NCBI GenBank assembly: GCA_934130435.1
Contig: CAKOYB010000001.1
Span: 62,001 to 126,000 of the forward strand
DNA: 64,000 bases
Source: an uncultured Clostridia bacterium
GTDB lineage: Bacteria > Bacillota > Clostridia > TANB77 > CAG-508
Reading direction: 5' to 3'
Part shown: positions 35,507 to 42,541 of the stretch, piece after piece
How positions within the stretch are numbered: the first letter of the stretch is position 1
Layout of the letters: every line of letters begins with the position of its first letter
Made by a program: the position numbers and the translations under genes
The notes under the pieces: generated by a model
What the model was told of the DNA's origin: nothing
What the model saw: the letters and a program-made list of their open reading frames with translations, nothing else
Databases searched by the model: none

Positions 35507-36111
35507 AATTAGACAGTATTGAGGCAAAAAACTTATTAGAACAAGAAAGACAAAATGCAAAAGATGACAAATGGATAGAACATTGTATATGTGTTGGAAA
35601 TAGTGCGGGAATAATTGCTAGAGCCTTGAAAGGAAAAGGATATGATGTAGATATAGATAAAACAATTACTCTTGGATATTTACACGATATTGGTAAATAT
35701 AGTGGAGAATCTCACGGACATGTTATGAGAGGATATAAATACTTAAAAGATAAAGGTTATGATGATGAATATTGTAATATCTGTTTAACACATTCATATT
35801 TAAATAATGATGTGGTTTGTACTGCAGGTGGAGTTCCAAATCCAGAAGATAATCTTTTTTTGACAGAGTTTATAAAAAAACATCAATATACGATGGAAGA
35901 AAAATTAATAAATTTATGTGATTTAATGTGCCTACAGGGGAATAAGGTATTTACTATTGATAAAAGGTTAATTGATATTATGATCAGAAGAGGAGCATAT
36001 TCTAATACTCAATACCACATTAAAGAAACATACAAATTAAAAGAATATTTTGATAACTTGCTAGGATATAATTTATATGATTTATTTCCAGAAATAAAAG
36101 ATAATTTATAG
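35503..36111 (+). CDS. HD-domain hydrolase
   Basis: A 202-aa protein with an HD metal site: first His in WIEHCICVGNSAG (His27), then the pair H61-D62 in GYLHDIGKYSGESHGH, further His residues and a distal Asp (NLCDLM). HD hydrolases include nucleotidases, (d)NTPases and signal-nucleotide phosphodiesterases. Overlap with the histidine phosphatase and the preceding nucleotidase/nucleoside hydrolase fusion indicates that it acts on the same nucleotide-type substrate. The operon ends after this gene. Confidence 0.85.
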   Translation: MKLDSIEAKNLLEQERQNAKDDKWIEHCICVGNSAGIIARALKGKGYDVDIDKTITLGYLHDIGKYSGESHGHVMRGYKYLKDKGYDDEYCNICLTHSYLNNDVVCTAGGVPNPEDNLFLTEFIKKHQYTMEEKLINLCDLMCLQGNKVFTIDKRLIDIMIRRGAYSNTQYHIKETYKLKEYFDNLLGYNLYDLFPEIKDNL

Positions 36112-36168
36112 GACGTGAATTATAATTAGAAAATTAAACAAAAAAATGGAAAAAATTTGCATTTGGTC

Positions 36169-36195
36169 TTGACAAAGTTAAAATTTGATTATAAT
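36169..36195 (+). promoter_or_regulatory. Promoter of a candidate noncoding RNA
   Basis: TTGACA (36169-36174) and TATAAT (36190-36195), both perfect consensus boxes but only 15 bp apart. No ORF with a ribosome site follows before the terminators. Confidence 0.6.
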
Positions 36196-36201
36196 ATATG
36201 T

Positions 36202-36371
36202 ATATAAATATACAAAGTGTGTTGAAATTCCTATGTAAGAGAGTTGTTAGCAAAAAGTTAAGTAATAATACATTTTGTATAGTAGTGTTATGCATAAAAT
36301 TTGTTGTATAAAAAGTCAACCAAAAATTTTTAAAAACCTAGAGCTATATGTGCTTTCACATATAGTTTTTT
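36202..36371 (+). ncRNA. Candidate small RNA in the mobile element
   Basis: About 170 bases between a consensus promoter and a strong intrinsic terminator, with no plausible reading frame. It lies just after the HD hydrolase gene and before the recombinase module. I do not recognise the RNA family. It may be an antisense or regulatory RNA, an untranslated leader, or a component of the neighbouring cargo system. Confidence 0.4.
36344..36371 (+). terminator. First of two tandem terminators
   Basis: CTATATGTG (36344-36352), loop CTTT, CACATATAG (36357-36365), then six T residues. Confidence 0.88.
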
Positions 36372-36383
36372 GATATTTAAAAG

Positions 36384-36421
36384 CACATAGTAGTGTTCAA
36401 TATGCTACTGTGTGTTTTTTT
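36384..36421 (+). terminator. Second tandem terminator
   Basis: CACATAGTAG (36384-36393) pairs with CTACTGTGTG (36405-36414) through one T-G wobble, followed by seven T residues. Tandem terminators insulate the cargo from the recombinase module. Confidence 0.88.
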
Positions 36422-36458
36422 ATATTCTGGAGTATAGAAAAAATATTAAAAATTTTTA

Positions 36459-36730
36459 TAAAATTTGTCCCTTTTTTTAGTTAACCATACCATTTACCTA
36501 GTAGAGAGATGAAAATTTAAAAATTTTTCTTATAATTTTCCGGTTTTTTAATTATTAATACCATTTAACTAGTGAAGGGGGTAAAAAATTTTTTTGGAAA
36601 ATTTGCATTTTTTAGATGAAACAATGACATTTATTAAGTAGAGGGATTAAAAAATTTAAAAAAGTTTTCGAAAAATTTGCCGGTTTTTTGAAAAGTGATG
36701 ACATTTACCTAGTAGAAGGACTAAAAAAGT
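36459..36730 (+). repeat. Four imperfect direct repeats of 66-74 bp
   Basis: The core (A/G)ACATTTAcctAGTAGAgGGA starts at 36489 (ACCATTTACCTAGTAGAG), 36560 (ACCATTTAACTAGTGAAG), 36626 (GACATTTATTAAGTAGAG) and 36700 (GACATTTACCTAGTAGAA). Each core is preceded by a variant of AAAATTTGCCGGTTTTTT and followed by an A-rich TAAAAAA tract. The region has no ORF and sits between the tandem terminators and the recombinase promoter. It resembles an iteron array or a set of regulatory/structural sites; unit length and the absence of spacers exclude CRISPR. Confidence 0.8.
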
Positions 36731-36733
36731 ACA

Positions 36734-36763
36734 TTGACAAATACACTTATTTAAGTGTCATAA
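36734..36763 (+). promoter_or_regulatory. Recombinase-operon promoter with internal operator dyad
   Basis: TTGACA (36734-36739) is followed within the spacer by the dyad ACACTT-ATTT-AAGTGT (36743-36758) and a weak -10 (TCATAA, 36758-36763; 18-bp spacing). A repressor on the dyad would block the promoter. Confidence 0.5.
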
Positions 36764-36827
36764 CAAGCCATTTTCTTTAATATTCTGTTATTAGGTAAAA
36801 TTAAATTAAAATCAGAAAGGATTTGAT

Positions 36828-36980
36828 GTGAATATGAGTGAAGTTAAGAAAAAAACAAAAGAAAACAAATTAGAATTTAATACATATTGTTTTTTCACAG
36901 AAGAAGAGAAAGATATTAGCCAAACAATAGGATTAATATTTAAAGATTATATAGAAAGTTTAAAAATTAAAGCAAAGTAA
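36828..36980 (+). CDS. Small protein preceding the recombinase (TnpW-like position)
   Basis: A 50-residue ORF. GTG 36828 has AAAGG 7 bases upstream; the in-frame ATG at 36834 is the alternative. The product is basic at the start and ends with a helix (EEEKDISQTIGLIFKDYIESLKIKAK). Small ORFs of this size, such as TnpW of Tn4451-type elements, are usual just before large serine recombinases. Homology is only suggestive, and a regulatory or directionality role is inferred from position. Confidence 0.5.
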   Translation: MNMSEVKKKTKENKLEFNTYCFFTEEEKDISQTIGLIFKDYIESLKIKAK

Positions 36981-37055
36981 TTATTAAAAATGTTTGCAAA
37001 GTTATTTTGAGCACGTTACAATTATTGTAGTAGATGATTACGGATAGGAGGTCAG

Positions 37056-37112
37056 ATGCTGGATTTAAGAAGCCAAAACTTTAAAGTACGGAATGTATAT
37101 AAGACTATCTAG
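37056..37112 (+). CDS. Possible 18-codon leader ORF overlapping the recombinase start
   Basis: A perfect AGGAGG (37046-37051) sits 4 bases before ATG 37056. This frame encodes MLDLRSQNFKVRNVYKTI and stops at 37112, 20 bases past the recombinase ATG (37093), which lies in another frame and lacks its own ribosome site. It is either a coupling leader peptide or the true recombinase start displaced by a one-base frameshift. Confidence 0.5.
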   Translation: MLDLRSQNFKVRNVYKTI

Positions 37113-38700
37113 AGAAGATGGCGACAAGCAAGAAAGCGAAAGTATCAGTAATCAAAGAAATATTTTGCAAAGATATATAAAGGAGAACAATTTAAATCTT
37201 ATAAGAGAATATGTTGATGATGGAGTAAGTGGTACAACTTTTGATAGACCAGGATTTTGTGAAATGTTACAAGATATTGAAAACCAAACTATAAATATGA
37301 TTATAACAAAAGACTTGTCAAGACTAGGAAGGGACTACATAAAAACAGGATATTATATAGAAAAATTTTTTCCTAAAAATAATATCAGATATGTTGCTAT
37401 AACAGATGGAATAGATACATATATTAATAGCACAAATAATGATATAACGCCGTTTAAAGCTATAATGAATGACTATTATGCTAAAGATATTTCAAAAAAA
37501 ATTAGAAGTGTTTTAAAGGAAAAACAGAGAAATGGAGAATATATGTGTAGTATTCCAGCTTATGGTTACAAAAAACACTCAAGTATAAAAAATAAATTAG
37601 TTATAGATGAACAGGTAAGAGATATTGTTGAAAAAATTTTTGATATGTATGCAAATGGGCATGGAAGCAAGGAAATAGTAAACTATTTGAATAGTAATAA
37701 TTACTTATCTCCAACAGGGTACAGAAAAACAGGAATAATTCAGGATAAGGACAAAACGGGATATGATTGGAATGAAGTAACACTATGTAATATGTTAAAA
37801 AATGAGGTATATATAGGAAATACAGTGCAAAATAAAAAATCTGTTATTTCATACAAAGTAAAGAAAATAAGAACAGTAGAAAAAGAAAATCAAATAAGAG
37901 TTAATAATACACATGAAGCCATTATTGATAAAGAAACATTTGAAAAAGTACAAGTTATCATTGAAAAAAGAGGAACTAATACAAAATTAAAATATGATTA
38001 TTTATTAAGAGGACTACTTTATTGTCATCATTGTAAAAGAAAACTTCAAATAGTACTTAAAAAGAATTCTAAAAGAAATGCAAAACTACATCCATATATA
38101 ACTTGTAGTAATGCAAAAGAACATGGTTGTTATCCAATAAATATAAATTACGACAAGCTAGAAAAATATATTATTTATGTTATAAAAAGGATTTTAAAAA
38201 AATATTCAAATAAAGATATTTTTTATAAGGTTTATGAAAAATGTCAAAACAAAACTTTTAATCTCAAAGATGGACATAGAAAAAGAATTAAACAAATAGA
38301 TAAGGAGTTATTTAAAATAAACAATAACTTAGACCAAATGTATATTGACAAGCTAAGAGGTATTTTGGAAGAAGAAAATTATATTAGAATTTCACAGAAA
38401 TTTAATTTTGAAAAAGCAAAACTAAATGAACAAAAGAAAGAATTAGAACAAAAACTGATAGGAATAGAAGATAAGGTTAAAGGAAAAAATCGTACAAAAA
38501 AAGAAGAAAAGAATTTGGATGAAATAATAGAAAATTTCCTAAAGTTTGAAAGGCTAGAAAAACTTTATTTATATAGATTAATTAATAAAATTGAAATTGA
38601 TAAAGACAAGAATATATACATATATTTTAATTTTTCAAAATTAAATTTAATTAATGAAAATTTAGAAGAACTTATCAAAATTGAAGAAATGATATATTGA
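37093..38700 (+). CDS. Large serine recombinase (integrase) of the element
   Basis: About 535 residues. Resolvase/invertase catalytic domain (residues 1-150) with the nucleophile Ser6 in YIRLSREDGDK, SISNQR, and ITKDLSRLGRDYIKTG; recombinase domain (about 165-270, with the IPAYGYKK opening); zinc ribbon (CHHCKRK ... CSNAKEHGC, about 315-350); and a long C-terminal coiled coil (about 390-480). It should cut att sites with a 2-bp overlap, matching the CC centre of the junctions. The annotated ATG 37093 leaves a very short first strand; upstream codons in frame (KTLKYG before MYIRLS) match the family but are cut by a stop at 37066. Function may depend on reinitiation or a frameshift. Confidence 0.92.
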   Translation: MYIRLSREDGDKQESESISNQRNILQRYIKENNLNLIREYVDDGVSGTTFDRPGFCEMLQDIENQTINMIITKDLSRLGRDYIKTGYYIEKFFPKNNIRYVAITDGIDTYINSTNNDITPFKAIMNDYYAKDISKKIRSVLKEKQRNGEYMCSIPAYGYKKHSSIKNKLVIDEQVRDIVEKIFDMYANGHGSKEIVNYLNSNNYLSPTGYRKTGIIQDKDKTGYDWNEVTLCNMLKNEVYIGNTVQNKKSVISYKVKKIRTVEKENQIRVNNTHEAIIDKETFEKVQVIIEKRGTNTKLKYDYLLRGLLYCHHCKRKLQIVLKKNSKRNAKLHPYITCSNAKEHGCYPININYDKLEKYIIYVIKRILKKYSNKDIFYKVYEKCQNKTFNLKDGHRKRIKQIDKELFKINNNLDQMYIDKLRGILEEENYIRISQKFNFEKAKLNEQKKELEQKLIGIEDKVKGKNRTKKEEKNLDEIIENFLKFERLEKLYLYRLINKIEIDKDKNIYIYFNFSKLNLINENLEELIKIEEMIY

Positions 38701-38839
38701 AAAAATTATAAAACTGATAAAAAAGCAGAACAAATTATTGAAAAAATCGTAAAATAACAATAAAATTATGATAATTTAAAACAGGTAGGCAATTTGATTT
38801 TATTAATATAAATAAAAGAATACTAAGAGGAGTAATATT

Positions 38840-39595
38840 GTGAGCAAAAGAAAAAAGAACAAACAAAATGTTTTTAAAATAGTTGTTGAACTAATATTAA
38901 TACTGTGTATTACAATTGGTGGATACATAAATTCTAATATAGAAAATGCAAATAAAGAAAAAGAAAACACAATACAAAATGAAAGCACAGTTTTTGACCT
39001 GGCAACAATTCCAGAATATACATCAGTTCCATATGTAGAATTAAATAATAATATACCGTATTTTTCAGAAGAAGACTATACTATAGAACCATTTGAAAAA
39101 TATAGCAAATGGGATAAAATTGGAAGAAGCGGTGTGGCTTATGCTAATATTTGTAAAGAAATTATGCCTAAAGAAGGAGAAAAACGTAGTGAAATAGGAA
39201 ATATTAAAGATCTTTCAGGATGGGTTCAAAAGAGGTATGATGACTTAATTAAAGATAAGTATTTGTATAACCGTTGCCACTTAATTGGTTGGCAACTTTC
39301 AGCAGAAAATGATAATAAGAATAATCTAATTACAGGAACAAGATATCTAAACACAGAGGGAATGTTACATTTTGAAAATCTTGTTGCAGATTATATTAAA
39401 TCTAATCCTAATAATCATGTACTGTATAGAGTGACACCAATATTTGAAGGTGATAATAAATTAGCAAATGGAGTACAAATGGAAGCATGGTCTGTTGAAG
39501 ATAAAGGAAATGGAATCTGCTTTAATGTATATTGCTATAATGTACAACCAGGAATAATAATTGATTATGCAACAGGAAATAGCTATAGAAAATAA
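38840..39595 (+). CDS. Exported DNA/RNA non-specific endonuclease
   Basis: A 251-aa protein with an N-terminal membrane/signal segment (residues 10-32), a short linker and a beta-beta-alpha-metal nuclease domain. The active-site motif is NRCHLIGWQLSAEND (family DRGH variant with His as general base), followed by NNLITGTRYLNTEGM (metal-binding Asn) and FENLVADYIK. Homologues in Firmicutes are secreted or membrane nucleases related to DNA-entry nucleases. GTG 38840 is preceded by AGAGGAG at 7 bases. As element cargo it may degrade extracellular DNA or help uptake. Confidence 0.9.
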   Translation: MSKRKKNKQNVFKIVVELILILCITIGGYINSNIENANKEKENTIQNESTVFDLATIPEYTSVPYVELNNNIPYFSEEDYTIEPFEKYSKWDKIGRSGVAYANICKEIMPKEGEKRSEIGNIKDLSGWVQKRYDDLIKDKYLYNRCHLIGWQLSAENDNKNNLITGTRYLNTEGMLHFENLVADYIKSNPNNHVLYRVTPIFEGDNKLANGVQMEAWSVEDKGNGICFNVYCYNVQPGIIIDYATGNSYRK

Positions 39596-39719
39596 AAAAT
39601 CAAGAAAAACTATTGTAAATATATAGTAGATAATATATGATATATTAAATTTAATTCTTGCTACTATTTATCAATAGTGGATATCCAATAAAAAAAATAA
39701 TATTAAGGAGTGATTATCT

Positions 39720-40448
39720 ATTAATTTAGACTTAAGAGATAGTTTATTAAACAGCTTATCTGACAATAATTTAATTCAAAATTTTATAAAAGAACTTTCT
39801 AAAAATTTGGAAAGAAAAAATATGGAAATGCCTATAATAGAAGATATTTTATCTAAAAATAAAGTGACAACTGGTAATGAAAATGCCATAAGATGGAAGC
39901 TTAATGATATTTTAATAGAATATGCAAAACAAAACTTTAAGAATGAATCAATGTATTTTGTTCAAGATAGCAAAAAAAAGTACTGGTCAAACAATGAAAA
40001 ACACTATAATAACAATGTTTATAGTGTACTTAAAATAGAAAACAATCAAATAAAAGAAATAGAAATAAATAAAAACAAAATGCCTATGCAAATAGAAGTA
40101 AATGATATTTTTGTAATAAAGGATAATAAGTATATAGTCGATAGAGTTGCTACTACAGAGATACAAGGCAATATAATAAAAATGGCAAAAGAAATAATTG
40201 ATAAGCAAAATATGGAATTGGACAAGCAGAGAAAAGAAGGGCATTTATATATAGTAAAAGAAGAAATAGGAAATAATCGTTTTTTGTGGGATTTGACAGA
40301 TGCACCAAAATTTGAATTTGAAGAAATTAATATTCAAAAAGATTTATTAGATAAAGCGATAGTAGGTACAGTGCTTAAATATACTAATGGAAAGTATGAA
40401 TACTATTCAGATGATGGTTTTGAAAAAATAGAGAGATTAAATTACTAA
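39720..40448 (+). CDS. Unknown element protein with probable ATT start
   Basis: About 242 residues. The open frame begins after a TGA at 39711 and no ATG, GTG or TTG occurs until TTG 39807; a clear AAGGAG (39705-39710) sits 9 bases before ATT 39720, giving [22 protein letters not shown] as the N-terminus. Starting at 39807 would leave no ribosome site. The protein is charged and soluble, with no recognised domain; C-terminal half contains [21 protein letters not shown]. It ends 6 bases before the right att inverted repeat. The function is unknown. Confidence 0.65.
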   Translation: MNLDLRDSLLNSLSDNNLIQNFIKELSKNLERKNMEMPIIEDILSKNKVTTGNENAIRWKLNDILIEYAKQNFKNESMYFVQDSKKKYWSNNEKHYNNNVYSVLKIENNQIKEIEINKNKMPMQIEVNDIFVIKDNKYIVDRVATTEIQGNIIKMAKEIIDKQNMELDKQRKEGHLYIVKEEIGNNRFLWDLTDAPKFEFEEINIQKDLLDKAIVGTVLKYTNGKYEYYSDDGFEKIERLNY

Positions 40449-40453
40449 GAAGC

Positions 40454-40485
40454 GGTTGGAATTTAAAAAAAACCACTCCTTCAAT
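40454..40485. other. Right attachment site of the element
   Basis: The element arm GGTTGGAA (40454-40461) and an A tract run into CCACTCCT (40473-40480), after which M14 coding sequence resumes on the minus strand. The distance from the arm to CC 40478-40479 equals that on the left side (24 bases), giving a symmetric site. Confidence 0.8.
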
Positions 40486-41292
40486 ATTTGCTTTCCAACC
40501 AGAAGGAAAAGGAATCTGAGGATAATTAGAAGAGATTTTTTTAGCACGGTTGTAAACTGTCGAATTTGGAGGAGTTTCACCAGTAACTAAATTTACACCA
40601 TCTGGATTTACCATTGGAACAATAAATACACTTACATTATTCCATAAATTTCTGGCATTGTAGCCATAAATTGTGGAGTTATTTACATATGCAAGTAAAT
40701 AGTTTTCAATAAACTTCATTAATAAAACAGAAGTAATCCATTCATTTGCATGAAAACTTGCGTTATAAAAAACACTTTTTTTACCGATACCAAGCCTTAT
40801 ATAAGACAATGAATTTCCAAGAACACTGTTTCCAATTGAACCAGTTTCCAAAAATGGATATGAAATTTTTAATGCATTTATATTCATTTTTAATATAGAG
40901 TATGTATAGCTAATATTTGTTGGAACAATACTTCCAAATGGAATTATAATTTTTGAGCCAACAGAAAGAGAATTTGGCACAATACTTGGATTTGCAAATA
41001 GAATCCTATTTATTGTTGAATTAAATTTGTTTGATAAATTAAAGATAGTATCACCAGGTTTAATGGTATAATTTACAAAACCATCAATGTATGGGTTTAA
41101 AGCATCCCAAGTGTCTGCGCCAACAACACCGTCTGGATTTAATCCAAATTGTTTCTGAAAATTAATTACAGAATTTAATGTAGAAGAACCAAAATCCCCA
41201 TCAATTTTAGAAGAATAAAAACCTAATTTTTTTAATGTACTTTGTAATAATTCAACAGTTGGCCCAAAAGAGCCTAATTTTAAAATCTCCAT
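40474..41292 (-). pseudogene. N-terminal fragment of the split PG-binding/LysM/M14 peptidase
   Basis: Residues 1-70 are a PG_binding_1 domain ([30 protein letters not shown]), 72-120 a LysM domain ([16 protein letters not shown]), and from 130 an M14 zinc carboxypeptidase domain with the first ligands H181 and E184 (ASFHANEW) and [11 protein letters not shown]. It breaks at Gly272-Val273. In the present state the frame reads 29 foreign residues of element DNA to a stop at 40384. The third zinc ligand and catalytic Glu are in the other half (30528-30989), so the protein is inactive as an enzyme but could still bind wall peptide. Family members cleave spore or wall peptides. Confidence 0.92.
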
Positions 41293-41316
41293 TTTAAACT
41301 CTCCATTTCAACAAAA

Positions 41317-42528
41317 CTAAAATATTTTCTTTATTTTTTCTATTGACATTAAAGTGTTTTCCAAAGTATTAAATGCTGTAATTCTAAAGAAATTCTCACC
41401 ATTTTTACCAAACCCAACTCCGGGAGTTACAACAACATTAGCTTTTTCTAAAATATAATCAAATAAATCCCATGACTTCATATTATTTAAAGTTTTAATC
41501 CAGAGATATGGAGAATTAGTACCACCATAAACCTTAAAATTCATTTCTTCAAAAGAATCTTTTAAAAGCTTAGCATTATATAAATAATATGAAATGTTAT
41601 TTGTTATTTGATTTTGACCTTCAAAAGAGTAAATTGCTTCTGCAGCTTTCTGAGTTATATATGAAACGCCATTAAAGGTTGTAGATTTAAATCTTTTATA
41701 TAAGTTAATCAAAGGAATATTATCTATATATAATTCTTTTGGAATAACAGTAAATGCACATCTTAACCCAGTAAATCCAGCAGTTTTAGAAAAGCTTCTG
41801 AATTCTATTGCAACTTTTTTGGCATTCTCAATCTCGTATATACTATGAGGAATATTGTCATTTGTGATAAAGGATTCATATGCAGAGTCAAATAAGATAA
41901 TACATTTATTGCACAATGCATAATTAACCCATTTTGAAAGTTCAGCTTTGTCTAAAACTGTTCCAGTAGGATTATTAGGGGAGCAAAGGTAAATAATATC
42001 AACTTTTTCTTTAGGTAACTGTGGAACAAAACAGTTTTCTTCAGATAAAGGAATATAAACAATTTCTTCAAAGGAATTAGAATCAAAATTGTATTCTCCA
42101 CCTTTTCCATAAATAATATTACTGTCTAAATATACTGGATAAACAGGATCTGTTATTGCTATAGTGCTTTTAATATCAAATAATTGTACAATGTTTGATA
42201 TATCACATTTTGCACCATCAGAAATAAAAATTTCATCTGGAGATATATTTAAATCTTTAAAGTCATATTTAGAAATTTTTTCTCTTAAAAATTCATAACC
42301 TTGTTCAGGACCATATCCCTTAAATGTTTGGGAGTTCCCCATTTCATCAGCAGCAGAATGAATTGCATTAATACATACTTGAGGAAGAGGAAGACTAACA
42401 TCTCCAATTCCAAGACTTATTATATGTGCACTTGGATTAGAAGAAATATAATTGGACACTTTTTGACTTACAGAAGAGAATAAGTAATTATTTTGAAGTT
42501 TACTAAAATTTTTATTTATATTAACCAT
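41317..42528 (-). CDS. dapL: LL-diaminopimelate aminotransferase
   Basis: Converts tetrahydrodipicolinate directly to LL-diaminopimelate with glutamate as amino donor, for lysine and peptidoglycan synthesis. A class I/II PLP aminotransferase of 404 aa with DapL motifs: IISLGIGDVSLPLP, FKGYGPEQGYEFLREKI, YLCSPNNPTGTVL and the PLP-lysine region FRSFSKTAGFTGLRCAF. ATG 42528 was chosen because CCTCC (GGAGG on the minus strand) is 7 bases upstream. It starts 14 bases after dapF, the next enzyme of the same pathway. Confidence 0.94.
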   Translation of the reverse strand: MVNINKNFSKLQNNYLFSSVSQKVSNYISSNPSAHIISLGIGDVSLPLPQVCINAIHSAADEMGNSQTFKGYGPEQGYEFLREKISKYDFKDLNISPDEIFISDGAKCDISNIVQLFDIKSTIAITDPVYPVYLDSNIIYGKGGEYNFDSNSFEEIVYIPLSEENCFVPQLPKEKVDIIYLCSPNNPTGTVLDKAELSKWVNYALCNKCIILFDSAYESFITNDNIPHSIYEIENAKKVAIEFRSFSKTAGFTGLRCAFTVIPKELYIDNIPLINLYKRFKSTTFNGVSYITQKAAEAIYSFEGQNQITNNISYYLYNAKLLKDSFEEMNFKVYGGTNSPYLWIKTLNNMKSWDLFDYILEKANVVVTPGVGFGKNGENFFRITAFNTLENTLMSIEKIKKIF

Positions 42529-42541
42529 ATGCATTCCTCCT

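Larger units (their letters stand above)
30989..40478. mobile_element. Serine-recombinase integrative element (about 9.49 kb) inside an M14 peptidase gene
   Basis: The bounds are set by the two halves of one peptidase gene and the shared CCAC[A/T]CCT at both junctions. Contents in order: AbiE-type toxin-antitoxin pair, GNAT-like gene, HAD/nucleoside hydrolase fusion, histidine phosphatase, HD hydrolase, candidate RNA with two terminators, four direct repeats, a small ORF, a large serine recombinase, an exported nuclease and an unknown gene. No conjugation, replication or phage structural genes are seen, so it is a cargo island moved by its own recombinase or mobilised by another element. All element genes are on the plus strand, opposite to the interrupted gene. 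Confidence 0.9.

Noticed and set aside
36459..36730. Repeat array considered as CRISPR
   Set aside because: Repeats are imperfect, 66-74 bp apart, with similar rather than unique spacers, and no cas gene is in the window.
38698..38757. In-frame continuation of 18 sense codons after the recombinase TGA
   Set aside because: Such a stretch is not rare by chance in AT-rich sequence, and nothing indicates stop-codon read-through.
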